Shown: positions 43,567-55,411 of the stretch, in pieces
How positions within the stretch are numbered: position 1 is the first letter of the stretch
Layout of the letters: each line of letters begins with the position of its first letter
Source: Ligaoa zhengdingensis
Lineage (GTDB): Bacteria; Bacillota; Clostridia; Oscillospirales; Ruminococcaceae
DNA: 64,000 nucleotides
Direction: 5' to 3'
NCBI RefSeq assembly: GCF_014384885.1
Contig: NZ_JACRST010000011.1
Span: forward strand, 27,651 to 91,650
Program-made: the position numbers and the translations under genes
The notes under the pieces: model-generated
Told to the model about the DNA's origin: nothing
The model's input: the letters and a program-made list of their open reading frames with translations, nothing else
Databases searched by the model: none

Positions 43567-44244
43567 ATGAATCTTTGGTCCGGCGGGCGCGCCGACGCGC
43601 CGCTGCCCGATGCTGCGGACCGCCTGCCGCTATTTTTGCGGCTATGCGTGCGGCATTTCGGCGAACTCGTCAAGCTCAACCTGCTGTTCTTGCTCTGTTG
43701 CTTGCCGGTCGTCACCATCGGACCGGCCTGCGCGGGGCTCGCGCGGGTCACCACCCTGATGGCGCGGGAACAGCCGTTTTTTGTCCTCCACGACTTCAAA
43801 CGGGCGTTTTGTAAAAACTGGAAACAGGCCCTCAGCGCCGGGCTGCTGTTCGCGGTGTTGGGCGCGGGGCTGTGGGCCGGGCTGAGCGTCTACCGCGCAG
43901 CGGCGCGGCAAATCCCCGCGTTTTGGGCCGCTTGGCTGCTGATGGCCTGCGCAGGGGCAGTATTGGGGCTCGCCGCGGTGTCGCTGTTCGCGCTGCTGGT
44001 TTCGGTAGATCTGCCGCTGCGCGCTGTCTGCAAGGATGCGCTGCTGCTGGGACTTTTGAACCTCCGCCGCACCCTGCCCGCCTGTGCGTTGGTGCTGCTC
44101 GCGGGGGCCGCCTGCATCCAGCTGCTGCCGCTGAGCGCGCCCGTTTTGCTGCTTTTCTTTTTTTCGGCCGCGGCGCTCGCCTGCTCCTGTGCGGCGTGGC
44201 CAAGCATCGCACGGCATGTCGTTCGCCCAGATATCGGCACTTAA
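43567..44244 (+). CDS. DUF624 (YesL-like) membrane protein
   Basis: A 225-residue membrane protein with five hydrophobic segments; the N-terminal part LPLFLRLCVRHFGELVKLNLLFLLCCLPVVTIGPA, read as two pieces, is characteristic of DUF624/YesL. The function is unknown, but the family is habitually found beside MalFG-type sugar permeases, as here. GGAGG lies 7 bases before ATG. First gene of a plus-strand operon that now runs into atpD. Confidence 0.83.
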   Translation: MNLWSGGRADAPLPDAADRLPLFLRLCVRHFGELVKLNLLFLLCCLPVVTIGPACAGLARVTTLMAREQPFFVLHDFKRAFCKNWKQALSAGLLFAVLGAGLWAGLSVYRAAARQIPAFWAAWLLMACAGAVLGLAAVSLFALLVSVDLPLRAVCKDALLLGLLNLRRTLPACALVLLAGAACIQLLPLSAPVLLLFFFSAAALACSCAAWPSIARHVVRPDIGT

Positions 44245-44326
44245 CCCAAGCGCAGGTTTATTTTGCTGCTCCGCGGCAAACAATAGCGAGAGACCTGTTC
44301 TAATCTCTTTACATGAGGTGGCTACC

Positions 44327-45193
44327 ATGAAAAAAACAAAACTCAGCTTTTGGGGTTTTCTCTTCCCCGTGCTGTTCGCCTTTGTCGCGGTGCAGCTCAT
44401 CCCCACCGTGATCGGCCTCGGCTACTCCTTCACCGACTGGAACGGCATCAGCCGGGAGATCAATTTCGTCAACTTTGACAACTACGCCCGCGTATTCACC
44501 GGCGACCCGGAGTTTATGGGCGCATTTTGGTTCACCGTGCGGTTTGCAATTGTGACGGTGATCTCGGTCAACCTGGTGGGCTTTGCGCTCGCGCTCATCG
44601 TCACCCAGGGGTTCAAGGGGTCGAACCTGCTGCGCGCGGTGTTCTTTGTCCCCAACCTGATCGGCGGCATCCTGCTGGGCTTCACCTGGCAGTTCATCTT
44701 TACCAAGGTGTTCCAGAGTATCGGCGACAAGCTGGGGCTCGGCTTTCTGGACGGCTGGCTCTCCACCCCGGAGACCGGGTTCTGGGGCCTGGTGATCGTC
44801 ACCACCTGGCAGCTCGCGGGCTATATGATGATTATCTATATCGCCTCGATCCAGAACATCCCCGACTCGCTCAAGGAGGCGGCCCAGATCGACGGCGCGG
44901 GGCCCTGGAAGCGCCTCACCCGCATCACCATCCCCCTGATCGCGCCCGCGTTCACCATCGGCCTGTTCCTGTCGCTTTCAAACTCGTTCAAGCTGTTCGA
45001 CCAGAACCTGTCGCTCACCGGCGGCGGGCCGTACAAATCCACCCAGATGCTGGCGCTCAACATCTACAACACTGCGTTCACCTACAACGAGCTGGGCTAT
45101 GCGCAGGCCAAGGCCGTGATCTTCCTGATCGTGGTGGCCGTCATCAGCCTGACACAGCTCTATTTCAGCAAGAAAAGGGAGGTTGAGATGTAA
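44327..45193 (+). CDS. MalF/UgpA-type sugar ABC permease
   Basis: A 288-residue permease with six helices and the EAA loop EAAQIDGAGPWKRLTRITIPLI near residue 185. The internal ATG behind GAGGTG is chosen as start. It pairs with the next gene; ATPase and binding protein are not in the cluster, so a shared MsmK-type ATPase elsewhere must be used. Confidence 0.92.
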   Translation: MKKTKLSFWGFLFPVLFAFVAVQLIPTVIGLGYSFTDWNGISREINFVNFDNYARVFTGDPEFMGAFWFTVRFAIVTVISVNLVGFALALIVTQGFKGSNLLRAVFFVPNLIGGILLGFTWQFIFTKVFQSIGDKLGLGFLDGWLSTPETGFWGLVIVTTWQLAGYMMIIYIASIQNIPDSLKEAAQIDGAGPWKRLTRITIPLIAPAFTIGLFLSLSNSFKLFDQNLSLTGGGPYKSTQMLALNIYNTAFTYNELGYAQAKAVIFLIVVAVISLTQLYFSKKREVEM

Positions 45194-47624
<2,431 letters not shown>

Positions 47625-47627
47625 CCG

Positions 47628-48017
47628 ATGGCGACCTTTCATCTACAGATCGTCACCCCGGACGGGGTGTTCTTCGACGGCGACGCGGCCAAGGTGACGG
47701 TGCGCGCGGCTGACGGCGATGTGACCGTGCTGCCCCGCCACATCGACTATGTCACGGCCCTGGGCATGGGGGAGGCGCGCGTCACCGGCTCCGATGGCGC
47801 CACCCGGCGGGCGGCCTGCATGGGCGGGCTGCTCGCGGTGTCCGGGGGCGCTGTGCGCATTGTGGCCACGACTTTCGAGTGGGCCGACCAGATCGACGAA
47901 AACCGCGCCCGCCGCGCCAAGGAGGAGGCCGAGCGCCGCCTTGCCGGGCCGGACGCGAACGCACTGGCCGAGGCGCGGCTGCGCCGCGCGCTCACCCGCC
48001 TGCGGGTGGTGGAGTAA
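47628..48017 (+). CDS. atpC: F-type ATP synthase epsilon subunit
   Basis: A 129-residue subunit with an N-terminal beta-barrel (FHLQIVTPDGVFFDGDAAKVTV, with LPRHIDYVTAL) and a C-terminal helical hairpin (RRAKEEAERRLA). It regulates rotation and inhibits ATP hydrolysis. It follows atpD by 3 bases, the normal order, and ends before a terminator shared with the convergent GH13 gene. Confidence 0.95.
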   Translation: MATFHLQIVTPDGVFFDGDAAKVTVRAADGDVTVLPRHIDYVTALGMGEARVTGSDGATRRAACMGGLLAVSGGAVRIVATTFEWADQIDENRARRAKEEAERRLAGPDANALAEARLRRALTRLRVVE

Positions 48018-48115
48018 AACTTCATGCGCCTGCGGGATTATCCTACGCGCCTAAATTTTTAAGGCCAAGCCGCATTTCCGCCCGTATGGCCAACTTGTCT
48101 TAGCTTTCGTACAGT

Positions 48116-48154
48116 AAAAAATCCGCTTCCCGAAAATTGGGAAGCGGATTTTTT
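48116..48154. terminator. Bidirectional terminator between atpC and the GH13 gene
   Basis: AAAAAATCCGCTTCCC and GGGAAGCGGATTTTTT are perfect complements around a 7-base loop, giving T-runs on both strands. Confidence 0.92.
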
Positions 48155-48160
48155 CATATT

Positions 48161-49471
48161 TTAATCGATCTGCCAGAAAGCCGCACTGTAGGGCGGCAGC
48201 ACGCTGCCCCCGCCGAAGTCGTGCAGCTCGCCGGTGATGAGGTCGCGCGCGCGCCCAGCGCCCGCGTCGAAGTGGGCGGTGTAGGGCTGGCCGTCGCTGT
48301 TGATCGCCACCAGCACCCGGTCGCCCTCGCAGGCCCGCTCGAAGATCACCTGCCGGTTGGTGAGCATCAACGAGCGGAACCCGCCGTAGCACAGCGCGCG
48401 GCTCGCGCGGTGGGCCTTGGCGAGCGCCGCGATCCAGGCGGTGAGGCCGTTCTCCTCCGGATGCTCAAAGGCGGGACGCAGGCTGTCGTCGCTCCCCTGC
48501 ATCTTCGCCCCCTTCACTCCCCACTCGCTGCCGTAATAGATGCACGGGATGCCCGGCATACCGAACAGCAGGGCGTAGATGAGCGGCAGATGCTCGGGAT
48601 TCGACAGGTTACTCGCGATGCGCGAGACATCGTGGTTATCCACAAAGCACAGCAGGTGCTTGCCCTTGTAGAGGGTCCAATTTTCGGGGCCGAACTGGCG
48701 CAGCAGGCTGTGGGTGATCTCAAACATATTGTTGCTGTTGAAGCTGGAATACAGCCCCTTGTAGCACTCGTAGTTGGTGCAGCTGTGCAGCATCTGGTCG
48801 CTCACAAACTGGTTGTAGTCTCCGTGCAGCAGCTCGCCCACCAAAAAGAATTCCGGCTTGAGCGAATCACAGAAGGCGCGCAGCTCGCGCAGGAAGTCGC
48901 GGTCGAGGCAGTAGGCCACATCGAGGCGCAGGCCGTCGATATCGAACTGCTCCACCCAGCCCCGGATGCAGGAGAACAGGTGCTCCTTCACCGCGGGGTT
49001 GCGCAGGTTGAGCTTGACCAGCTCGTAATGACCCTCCCAGCCCTCGTACCACAGCCCGTCGTGATAGGGGCTGTCGCCGCCGAAGCTGATCTGAAACCAG
49101 TCTTTATATTGCGAGCCCTCCCGGTTGCGCAGCACGTCCTGAAACGCCCAAAAGCCGCGCCCCACATGGTTGAACACCCCGTCGAGCACCACGCGGACGC
49201 CCGCGCCGTGCAGCGTTTTGCAGACGGAGGCAAAGTCCTCGTTGGTCCCCAGGCGCGCGTCGATCTTCGTGTAATCGCGGGTGTCGTACCCGTGCCGGTC
49301 GGACTCAAACACCGGCGAAAAATAGACCGCATTGGCCCCCAGCCGCGCGATATGCCCGGCCCAATCCGCCACCCTGCGGATACGCGGCGTGACGACGCCG
49401 TCGTTTTCCTGCGGCGCGCCGCACAGCCCCAGCGGATAAATCTGATAAAATACGCTTTCATCGGCCCACAT
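48161..49471 (-). CDS. GH13 alpha-amylase family glycosidase
   Basis: A 436-residue cytoplasmic enzyme (no signal peptide) with a GH13 barrel. Conserved regions: VVLDGVFNHV (I), GLRLDVAY with the nucleophile D (II), VGELLHGD with the acid/base E (III), FVDNHD (IV). The small size and EGWEGHYELVKLNL resemble cyclomaltodextrinase or maltogenic amylase types without N-terminal domain. It would degrade imported maltodextrins. It now lies between the two halves of the ATP synthase genes and has its own promoter. Confidence 0.9.
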   Translation of the reverse strand: MWADESVFYQIYPLGLCGAPQENDGVVTPRIRRVADWAGHIARLGANAVYFSPVFESDRHGYDTRDYTKIDARLGTNEDFASVCKTLHGAGVRVVLDGVFNHVGRGFWAFQDVLRNREGSQYKDWFQISFGGDSPYHDGLWYEGWEGHYELVKLNLRNPAVKEHLFSCIRGWVEQFDIDGLRLDVAYCLDRDFLRELRAFCDSLKPEFFLVGELLHGDYNQFVSDQMLHSCTNYECYKGLYSSFNSNNMFEITHSLLRQFGPENWTLYKGKHLLCFVDNHDVSRIASNLSNPEHLPLIYALLFGMPGIPCIYYGSEWGVKGAKMQGSDDSLRPAFEHPEENGLTAWIAALAKAHRASRALCYGGFRSLMLTNRQVIFERACEGDRVLVAINSDGQPYTAHFDAGAGRARDLITGELHDFGGGSVLPPYSAAFWQID

Positions 49472-49506
49472 GAGCGGTCCCTCCCCTTGTCTCTGGATTG
49501 CCTCTT

Positions 49507-49535
49507 ATTATACAGGACATCGCGCCCCGAGGCAA
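49507..49535 (-). promoter_or_regulatory. Promoter of the GH13 gene
   Basis: TTGCCT (49530-49535), exactly 17 bases, TATAAT (49507-49512). The -35 begins 1 base after the atpG stop codon, at the place where the presumed inversion joined the sequences. Confidence 0.75.
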
Positions 49536-49536
49536 G

Positions 49537-50397
49537 CTAACCCTCCTGCGCGCCCGCGCCCGCCGCAATTTCGGTGATCTCCTGGGTGATCGCGCCCTGG
49601 CGCGCCCGGTTGTAATGCAGGCTGAGGCTCTCAATCATCTCATCCGCGTTTTTGCTGGCGGTGTCCATGGCGGTGCGGCGCGCGGCCAGCTCGGACGCGC
49701 GAGACTCACACAGCGCCCCGTAGAGGACGCCGAACAGGTAGTCGGGTACAATCGCGTCGAACACCGCCTGCGCGCCCGGCTCATAGAGGATCGGCGAATC
49801 CGGCCGTTCCTCCCCGGCGTCGGTGCGGCCGCGCAGCGGCAGCAGCTTCAGCGAGGTCGCATTCTGGCTGAGCATCGATACAAAATTGGTGTATGCGAGG
49901 TACAGCTCATCGTAATCCCCCCGCAGGAAGCCCTGTGCCAGCAGGCGCGACGCGGCGTGGCAATCCCCCACCGACGCCTCCTGCGCCGCGGCGAGCGCGT
50001 CGGTCAGCGATTCCCACCCGCGCCTCCGGGCATATTCCGCGGCCTTCTTCCCCACCGGCAGCACCACCGCGGGCCGTTCGTCGATGCAGCGCTCAGCCTC
50101 CCGGAACAGGTTGGCGTTGTAACCGCCGGCCAGACCCCGGTCGCCCGCGATGAGCACGCAGCAGAGCCGCCCTGCCTCGCGCTTTTGCAGGTAGGGGGAG
50201 CTCACGGCCAACGCGCCGTAGGCGATGTCAGTGACGGTGCTGTGCATCAGCTCAAAGTAGGGGCGGCTGGCCTGCACCCGGTCGAGCGCGCCGCGCAGCT
50301 TGGAGGACGCGACCAGCTCCATCGCCTTGGTGAGCTGGCGGGTGCCGGAGATGCTACGAATTCTGGTGCGGATCTCCCGCATGGAACCGGCGGCCAT
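49537..50397 (-). CDS. atpG: F-type ATP synthase gamma subunit
   Basis: A 286-residue rotor shaft subunit with the family start MREIRTRIRSISGTRQLTKAM and end DNADEMI-type helix (ASKNADEMIESLSLHYNRARQGAITQEI). It follows atpA by 3 bases. The normal next gene, atpD, is missing here and instead lies 3 kb away on the other strand. Confidence 0.96.
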   Translation of the reverse strand: MAAGSMREIRTRIRSISGTRQLTKAMELVASSKLRGALDRVQASRPYFELMHSTVTDIAYGALAVSSPYLQKREAGRLCCVLIAGDRGLAGGYNANLFREAERCIDERPAVVLPVGKKAAEYARRRGWESLTDALAAAQEASVGDCHAASRLLAQGFLRGDYDELYLAYTNFVSMLSQNATSLKLLPLRGRTDAGEERPDSPILYEPGAQAVFDAIVPDYLFGVLYGALCESRASELAARRTAMDTASKNADEMIESLSLHYNRARQGAITQEITEIAAGAGAQEG

Positions 50398-50400
50398 CGG

Positions 50401-51912
50401 TCATTCCCCCTTTCCAAACGTCCGCTTGCACGCTTCAATCGCATCCTCCAGCCTCCGGGTGTTCTCCTCCGAGAGGTCGCCGGTGCGGTGGATTTCCTCG
50501 ATATAAGCGGGGCAGAAGTCCCGCAGGTAGGAAAACAGCTCCCGCTCAAACGCGGGCACCTGCTCAGCGGGCAGCTCCTCCAGCCGATGGTTGACCACCG
50601 CGTAGAGGATCGCCACCTGAAGCGCCACATCCGCCGGTTGGCCGCGCCCCTGGCGCAGCGCCTGCACGATGCGTTCCCCCTGCGCCAGACGGCGGCGGGT
50701 GTCCGCGTCGAGGTCGGAACCGAACTGCGCGAAACTTTGCAGCTCGCGGTACTGGGAATAGAGCAGCTTGAGCGACCCAGCCACCCGCTTCATCGCCTTG
50801 ATCTGGGCGCTGCCGCCCACACGGCTCACCGAGATGCCGGGGTTGACGGCGGGCATCACACCCGCGTGGAACAGCTCGCTCTCCAAAAAGATCTGGCCGT
50901 CGGTGATCGAGATGACATTGGTCGGGATGTAAGCCGACACGTCGCCCGCCTGGGTCTCGATGATCGGCAGGGCGGTGAGGCTACCGCCGCCCGCCTCGGG
51001 CGACAGGCGCGCCGCGCGCTCCAGCAGGCGGCTGTGCAGGTAGAACACGTCGCCGGGGTAGGCCTCGCGCCCGGGCGGCCGCCGGATGAGCAGCGACAGC
51101 GCGCGGTAGGCCACCGCGTGGCGGGAAAGGTCGTCGTAGACGATCAGCACGTCGCGGCCCTGATACATAAAGTGTTCGCCCATGGCGCATCCGGCGTAGG
51201 GCGCGATGTATTGCAGCGGGGCGGGCTCGCCCGCGGGCGCGGATACCACGGTGGTGTATTCCATCGCGCCGCCGACGGACAGCTCCTCCACCAACTGCGC
51301 CACCGTCGAATTCTTCTGCCCGATGGCGACATAGATGCACAGCACATCCTTGCCCCGCTGGTTGAGGATGGTGTCGAGCGCGATTGCGGTCTTGCCGGTC
51401 TGGCGGTCGCCGATGATGAGCTCGCGCTGGCCGCGCCCGATGGGAATCATGCTGTCGATCGCCTTGACGCCGGTTTGCAGCGGCACCGACACGCTCTTGC
51501 GCGAGAGGATGCCGGGCGCCTCCCCCTCCACGGGGCGGGTCTCCCCGGCCTGGATCGGACCCCGGCCGTCGATCGGACGGCCGAGCGCGTCCACCACCCG
51601 GCCGATGAGCGCCTCCCCGACCGGCACCGAGACCACCCGACCGGTGCGCCGCACCAGGTCGCCCTCGCGGATGCCGATATCCGAGCCGAGCACCGCGATT
51701 GCAACCGACTCCTCCTCCAGGTTGAGCGCCACGCCGAACACGCCGGTGGAAAACTCCACCAGCTCGTTTGCTACACAGGCGTCCAGCCCGTGCACACGCG
51801 CGATGCCGTCCCCCACCAGCAGCACCCGGCCGGTCTCGCTCGCCTCAATTTTGTTGCCGTACTGTTTGATCTGCTCCTTGATGACCTCGCAGAGCTCCTC
51901 GGGATGCAGCAT
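50401..51912 (-). CDS. atpA: F-type ATP synthase alpha subunit
   Basis: A 503-residue subunit with Walker A GDRQTGKT near residue 168, [11 protein letters not shown] and the [30 protein letters not shown] region (read in pieces). It forms the hexamer with beta. GGGGGAGG precedes ATG. It starts 1 base after the atpH stop. Confidence 0.97.
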   Translation of the reverse strand: MLHPEELCEVIKEQIKQYGNKIEASETGRVLLVGDGIARVHGLDACVANELVEFSTGVFGVALNLEEESVAIAVLGSDIGIREGDLVRRTGRVVSVPVGEALIGRVVDALGRPIDGRGPIQAGETRPVEGEAPGILSRKSVSVPLQTGVKAIDSMIPIGRGQRELIIGDRQTGKTAIALDTILNQRGKDVLCIYVAIGQKNSTVAQLVEELSVGGAMEYTTVVSAPAGEPAPLQYIAPYAGCAMGEHFMYQGRDVLIVYDDLSRHAVAYRALSLLIRRPPGREAYPGDVFYLHSRLLERAARLSPEAGGGSLTALPIIETQAGDVSAYIPTNVISITDGQIFLESELFHAGVMPAVNPGISVSRVGGSAQIKAMKRVAGSLKLLYSQYRELQSFAQFGSDLDADTRRRLAQGERIVQALRQGRGQPADVALQVAILYAVVNHRLEELPAEQVPAFERELFSYLRDFCPAYIEEIHRTGDLSEENTRRLEDAIEACKRTFGKGE

Positions 51913-51913
51913 G

Positions 51914-52447
51914 TTATCCGTCCTCCCCCAATTTTTTGCGCAGCTCGTCCAGCCGTCCGCGCACGCTGCCCTCCAGCAGGCGTCCGCTCACCTCCAGGCG
52001 CACCCCGCCCAGCAGCGCGGGGTCCACCCGGTTGTGCAGCCGGATTTCCCAGCCGGTGGACGCGGCCAGCCGCCGTTGCAGCCGTTCGAGCTGCCCTGCC
52101 GTCAGAGGGATTGCACTCACCGCCTCGGCCTCGCGGATTCGGTGGGCCTCTTCATAGCGGCGGCGGTACTCGGCCGCGCAATCGCGGAAGCGCGCGAGCA
52201 GGCCGCGTTCGGTCAGCAGCGCGCAGACGCGGTAAAGGTAGGCGTGCACCCGGCCGTCCAGCGCCTGCGCCAACAGACCGAGTCGCTCGCCGCGCGGCAA
52301 GGCCGGGTCCCCCAGCAGGGACAGCCAGCGCGGTTCCCCGGCAAACGCCTGTTCCAGGGCGTCCAGTTCGCCCAGCACCGCGCGGTCGATCTGTTCGGCG
52401 GCGCACAGCTCAAACAGCGCGTCGCCGTAGGACGCCGCGCCGGTCAT
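51914..52447 (-). CDS. atpH: F-type ATP synthase delta subunit
   Basis: A 177-residue stator protein (OSCP homolog) with an N-terminal helical bundle and the C-terminal [19 protein letters not shown] mark. It overlaps atpF by 4 bases. Confidence 0.93.
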   Translation of the reverse strand: MTGAASYGDALFELCAAEQIDRAVLGELDALEQAFAGEPRWLSLLGDPALPRGERLGLLAQALDGRVHAYLYRVCALLTERGLLARFRDCAAEYRRRYEEAHRIREAEAVSAIPLTAGQLERLQRRLAASTGWEIRLHNRVDPALLGGVRLEVSGRLLEGSVRGRLDELRKKLGEDG

Positions 52448-52950
52448 GACGCGTCACCCACCTGGTCGAGGAATTCCTCGATCAGCTTTTCGTGGTCCTC
52501 CGGGGAGATCTCACGCTCCACCACCCGTTCGGCCAGATCGATGGCGATGCCCGAGATCTCCCGCTTCAGCGCGCTCCGCGCCTGTTCCTGCTCCCGTTTG
52601 AGCTCCCGCCGGGCGCGTTCCGCCACGGCGCCGGCCTGCTCGCGCGCCTCGCGCAACATCGCCTCCTCGCGCTCAGCGGCGCGGCGGGCGGCGGTGTCGA
52701 GCAGTTCGCCCGCTTCAGCGCGGGCCGCCTCCAGCTTTTGTTCATATTCCTGCCGCAGCGCCTGCGCCTCGGCGCGGGCCCCCTCGGCGGCGCGGTAATC
52801 CTCGGCGATCTGTTCCTCGCGCTTTTGCAGGATGGCCTGCACCGGCCGGAACAACAGGCGCTTTACAATCGCGCACAGAATGAGCAGGTTGCCCCAAGTC
52901 ATCACCAGCCGCCACGGGTCGATCGAGATAAATTCGAGATATTCCGGCAT
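52444..52950 (-). CDS. atpF: F-type ATP synthase b subunit
   Basis: A 168-residue stator stalk: one N-terminal membrane helix (about residues 14-32) and a long charged, Ala/Glu/Arg-rich coiled coil. AAGGGGGG precedes ATG. Confidence 0.94.
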   Translation of the reverse strand: MPEYLEFISIDPWRLVMTWGNLLILCAIVKRLLFRPVQAILQKREEQIAEDYRAAEGARAEAQALRQEYEQKLEAARAEAGELLDTAARRAAEREEAMLREAREQAGAVAERARRELKREQEQARSALKREISGIAIDLAERVVEREISPEDHEKLIEEFLDQVGDAS

Positions 52951-52969
52951 GGCCGGTCCCCCCTTTTAT

Positions 52970-53245
<276 letters not shown>

Positions 53246-53986
53246 TTATTTGCTTTCCCCGGCCGCGGCCGAGACATACATCATGGTGAGCATGCAAAAG
53301 ATAAATGCCTGCAGCAGGCCGGAGAAGAGGTCAAAATAGATCGACAGAAACGCGGGCAGACCGAGCTGAAACAGCGGGATCTCCCGCACAAACGCCGCCG
53401 GAACCCAACTGAGCGCCAGATGGCTGAGCGAAGCGAGCGCGCCGTAGACTAAAGCGGTGATCACCGTGCCCGACGCGATGTTGCCGAAGTGGCGGAACGC
53501 CATCGAAATCGGGGTGGAAATTTCGCTGATGATGTTGAACGGGGTGAGCACGGCGATCGGCTGGGTGAACCCCTTGAGGTATCCGCCCAGGCCGCTGCTT
53601 TTCACCTTATAATAGGTAATCATCACAAACACCAGCAGCGCCCAACCCAGCTCGGTGCTCAGATCCGCGGTGGGCGGGTAGAGCCCCAGCAGGCTGGAGA
53701 GGCTGGAGAGGGCGGACAGCGCGAACAGGCTGGCGATGAACGGCGCGAACCCCGCGAACCGCTCCCCCATATTGCTTTTGACAAAATCTGAGGCAGTCTT
53801 GACCAGCAGCTCGGCCACCACCTGCCGCCGCGAGACGCCGCGCACCTGCAAATTGCGGGTGAGCCAGTAGCACAGGGCGGCGATCACCGCCATCACCAGC
53901 CAACTGACCACCTCGGTCTCGGTGATGCGCAGCCCCAGGCCTGGCACCTCAAAAAATACCCGTGCGCCGGTTACATTGAGTTCCAT
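53246..53986 (-). CDS. atpB: F-type ATP synthase a subunit
   Basis: A 246-residue membrane stator protein with five or six helices. The essential arginine lies in SMAFRHFGN, preceded by PFNIISEISTPI. With the c ring it makes the ion path. It starts 3 bases after atpI. Confidence 0.95.
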   Translation of the reverse strand: MELNVTGARVFFEVPGLGLRITETEVVSWLVMAVIAALCYWLTRNLQVRGVSRRQVVAELLVKTASDFVKSNMGERFAGFAPFIASLFALSALSSLSSLLGLYPPTADLSTELGWALLVFVMITYYKVKSSGLGGYLKGFTQPIAVLTPFNIISEISTPISMAFRHFGNIASGTVITALVYGALASLSHLALSWVPAAFVREIPLFQLGLPAFLSIYFDLFSGLLQAFIFCMLTMMYVSAAAGESK

Positions 53987-53989
53987 GGC

Positions 53990-54385
53990 CTACTCCGCGC
54001 CCCTCTCCCGGGGCGGGCGGAAGCCCATGAGCGCGATGGTGACGCGCGGGAACAGCAGCGGCGCGATCACAGCGACCGGGTGGAACCAGGGCAGCGACAC
54101 CCCGGCGATTCCAACCAGGCCGGTGGCCAGCAGCCGCAGCCCGTAGGAAAGCCGGATGAGCCCAGCGGCGCGCCCGGGATCGGTGCAATCGACCGCGCGC
54201 TGCACCGAGCAGCCCAGCCAAAAGAAGTTGAGCACCGCGTAACCGCCGCCCAACGCCGCGCCGGCCAGCACCGTCCAGTCGAACCGGCCCAGCAGCGCGA
54301 ACACCGCGAGCATGGCGGCGCACAGCCCCGCCACCCCCAGCGCCACGCGGCGGGTCTCGGTTTTCACCGATGGGGAAAGTTTCAT
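53990..54385 (-). CDS. atpI: AtpI-like ATP synthase assembly protein
   Basis: A 131-residue protein with four hydrophobic helices at the head of the operon, the usual place of atpI. Its sequence is not strongly conserved, as common for AtpI. ATG behind AAAGGTGG is chosen inside a longer frame. It probably helps assemble the c ring. I see no convincing promoter for the operon in the 237 bases before it. Confidence 0.75.
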   Translation of the reverse strand: MKLSPSVKTETRRVALGVAGLCAAMLAVFALLGRFDWTVLAGAALGGGYAVLNFFWLGCSVQRAVDCTDPGRAAGLIRLSYGLRLLATGLVGIAGVSLPWFHPVAVIAPLLFPRVTIALMGFRPPRERGAE

Positions 54386-54492
54386 GGAAAAGCCACCTTT
54401 CCTGCCGAAGATTTTGAAATTAGCTTGCCCCAAACCGCGCCGGATAACAAGGGTTGAAACCAAAAATCTGTTTGACCGTCTGCTGACAAAGT

Positions 54493-54521
54493 TTGACAGG
54501 CGCTGCAATTTCGTGTACAAT
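54493..54521 (+). promoter_or_regulatory. Promoter of the YczE-type gene
   Basis: TTGACA (54493-54498), 17-base spacer, TACAAT (54516-54521), about 100 bases before the start codon. Confidence 0.75.
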
Positions 54522-54622
54522 GATTTCTAATAAAAAGACAGGGTCGCAGTGGTCAAATGCTGTGAAAAATCACCGGATGGAATTTCGGCGGATGGGCGCG
54601 TGACGGCCAAAAGGAGAGGATT

Positions 54623-55297
54623 ATGAAACTGGTTTATCGCGTCATCACCTACGTATTCGGGCTCTTTTTAATCTCGATGGGGGTCGCCTTTTCGGTCAAC
54701 TGCAATCTGGGCGTCTCGCCGGTCAATTCGTTCCCCTACGTCATCAGCCAGGTGTTCCACTTCGACTTCGGCAACTGCGTCACGGCGGTGTTCCTGTGTT
54801 ATGTGCTGCTGCAAATCCTGTTGCTTCGGCGGGAGTTTAAGCTCAAAAATCTGCTTCAAATGGTGTTTGCCACCCTGTTCGGTTACTTCGTGGATCTCTC
54901 CAAGCTGATTCTGGGCGATTTTGCTATCCCCACCTACGCGGGCAAGCTGCTGATGCTCGCCATCAGCATCCTTTTAATCGCCGTGGGCATCACCTTTTAT
55001 CTCGAGGCGGACATCGTCCCCCTGCCGATGGAGGGCCTGGCGATGGCTGTCACCGCAAAACTCAGGCGCTTTCAGTTCCACAACGTCAAGGTGGCGCTGG
55101 ACTGCACCAGCGTGATTCTGGCCACTGCGCTCTCGCTGATCGCGCTGCATACCCTGGTCGGCCTGCGCGAGGGCACCTTCCTTTCCGCCCTGCTGGTGGG
55201 CAAGGTGATGGCGTTGATCGGCAAGCCGGTCAAAAAGCCGCTGCACGCGCTCTGCTACGGTGCACCGCAGCCCAAATCCGCCGAGCCACAAAAATAA
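54623..55297 (+). CDS. YczE/YyaS/YitT-type membrane protein
   Basis: A 224-residue protein with five or six hydrophobic helices. GLFLISMGVAFSVNCNLGVSP near the N-terminus is the mark of the YczE/DUF6198 group, whose role is unknown. AAGGAGAGG precedes ATG. It stands alone with its own promoter and terminator. Confidence 0.8.
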   Translation: MKLVYRVITYVFGLFLISMGVAFSVNCNLGVSPVNSFPYVISQVFHFDFGNCVTAVFLCYVLLQILLLRREFKLKNLLQMVFATLFGYFVDLSKLILGDFAIPTYAGKLLMLAISILLIAVGITFYLEADIVPLPMEGLAMAVTAKLRRFQFHNVKVALDCTSVILATALSLIALHTLVGLREGTFLSALLVGKVMALIGKPVKKPLHALCYGAPQPKSAEPQK

Positions 55298-55314
55298 GAT
55301 TCCAATCGGCAAGC

Positions 55315-55343
55315 CCTCCCGGAACTCCGGGAGGACTTTTTTG
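55315..55343 (+). terminator. Terminator after the YczE-type gene
   Basis: CCTCCCGG-AACT-CCGGGAGG followed by ACTTTTTTG. Confidence 0.85.
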
Positions 55344-55411
55344 CCCCTTGCGCCGCGCCGCAAAAGGTGGCATACTGAATAAAAAATCCTTCGCCCGGGG
55401 AGGGACCAGCC

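Noticed and set aside
49472..49536. Long inverted repeats at the inversion breakpoints (46.2 and 49.5 kb)
   Set aside because: Only purine-rich ribosome-site similarity (ACAAAGGGGG against ACAAGGGG) was found, too little to call a repeat; mechanism unknown.
49498..52449. A 983-residue plus-strand frame opposite atpG, atpA and atpH
   Set aside because: Antisense of three conserved genes, no start signals or similarity.
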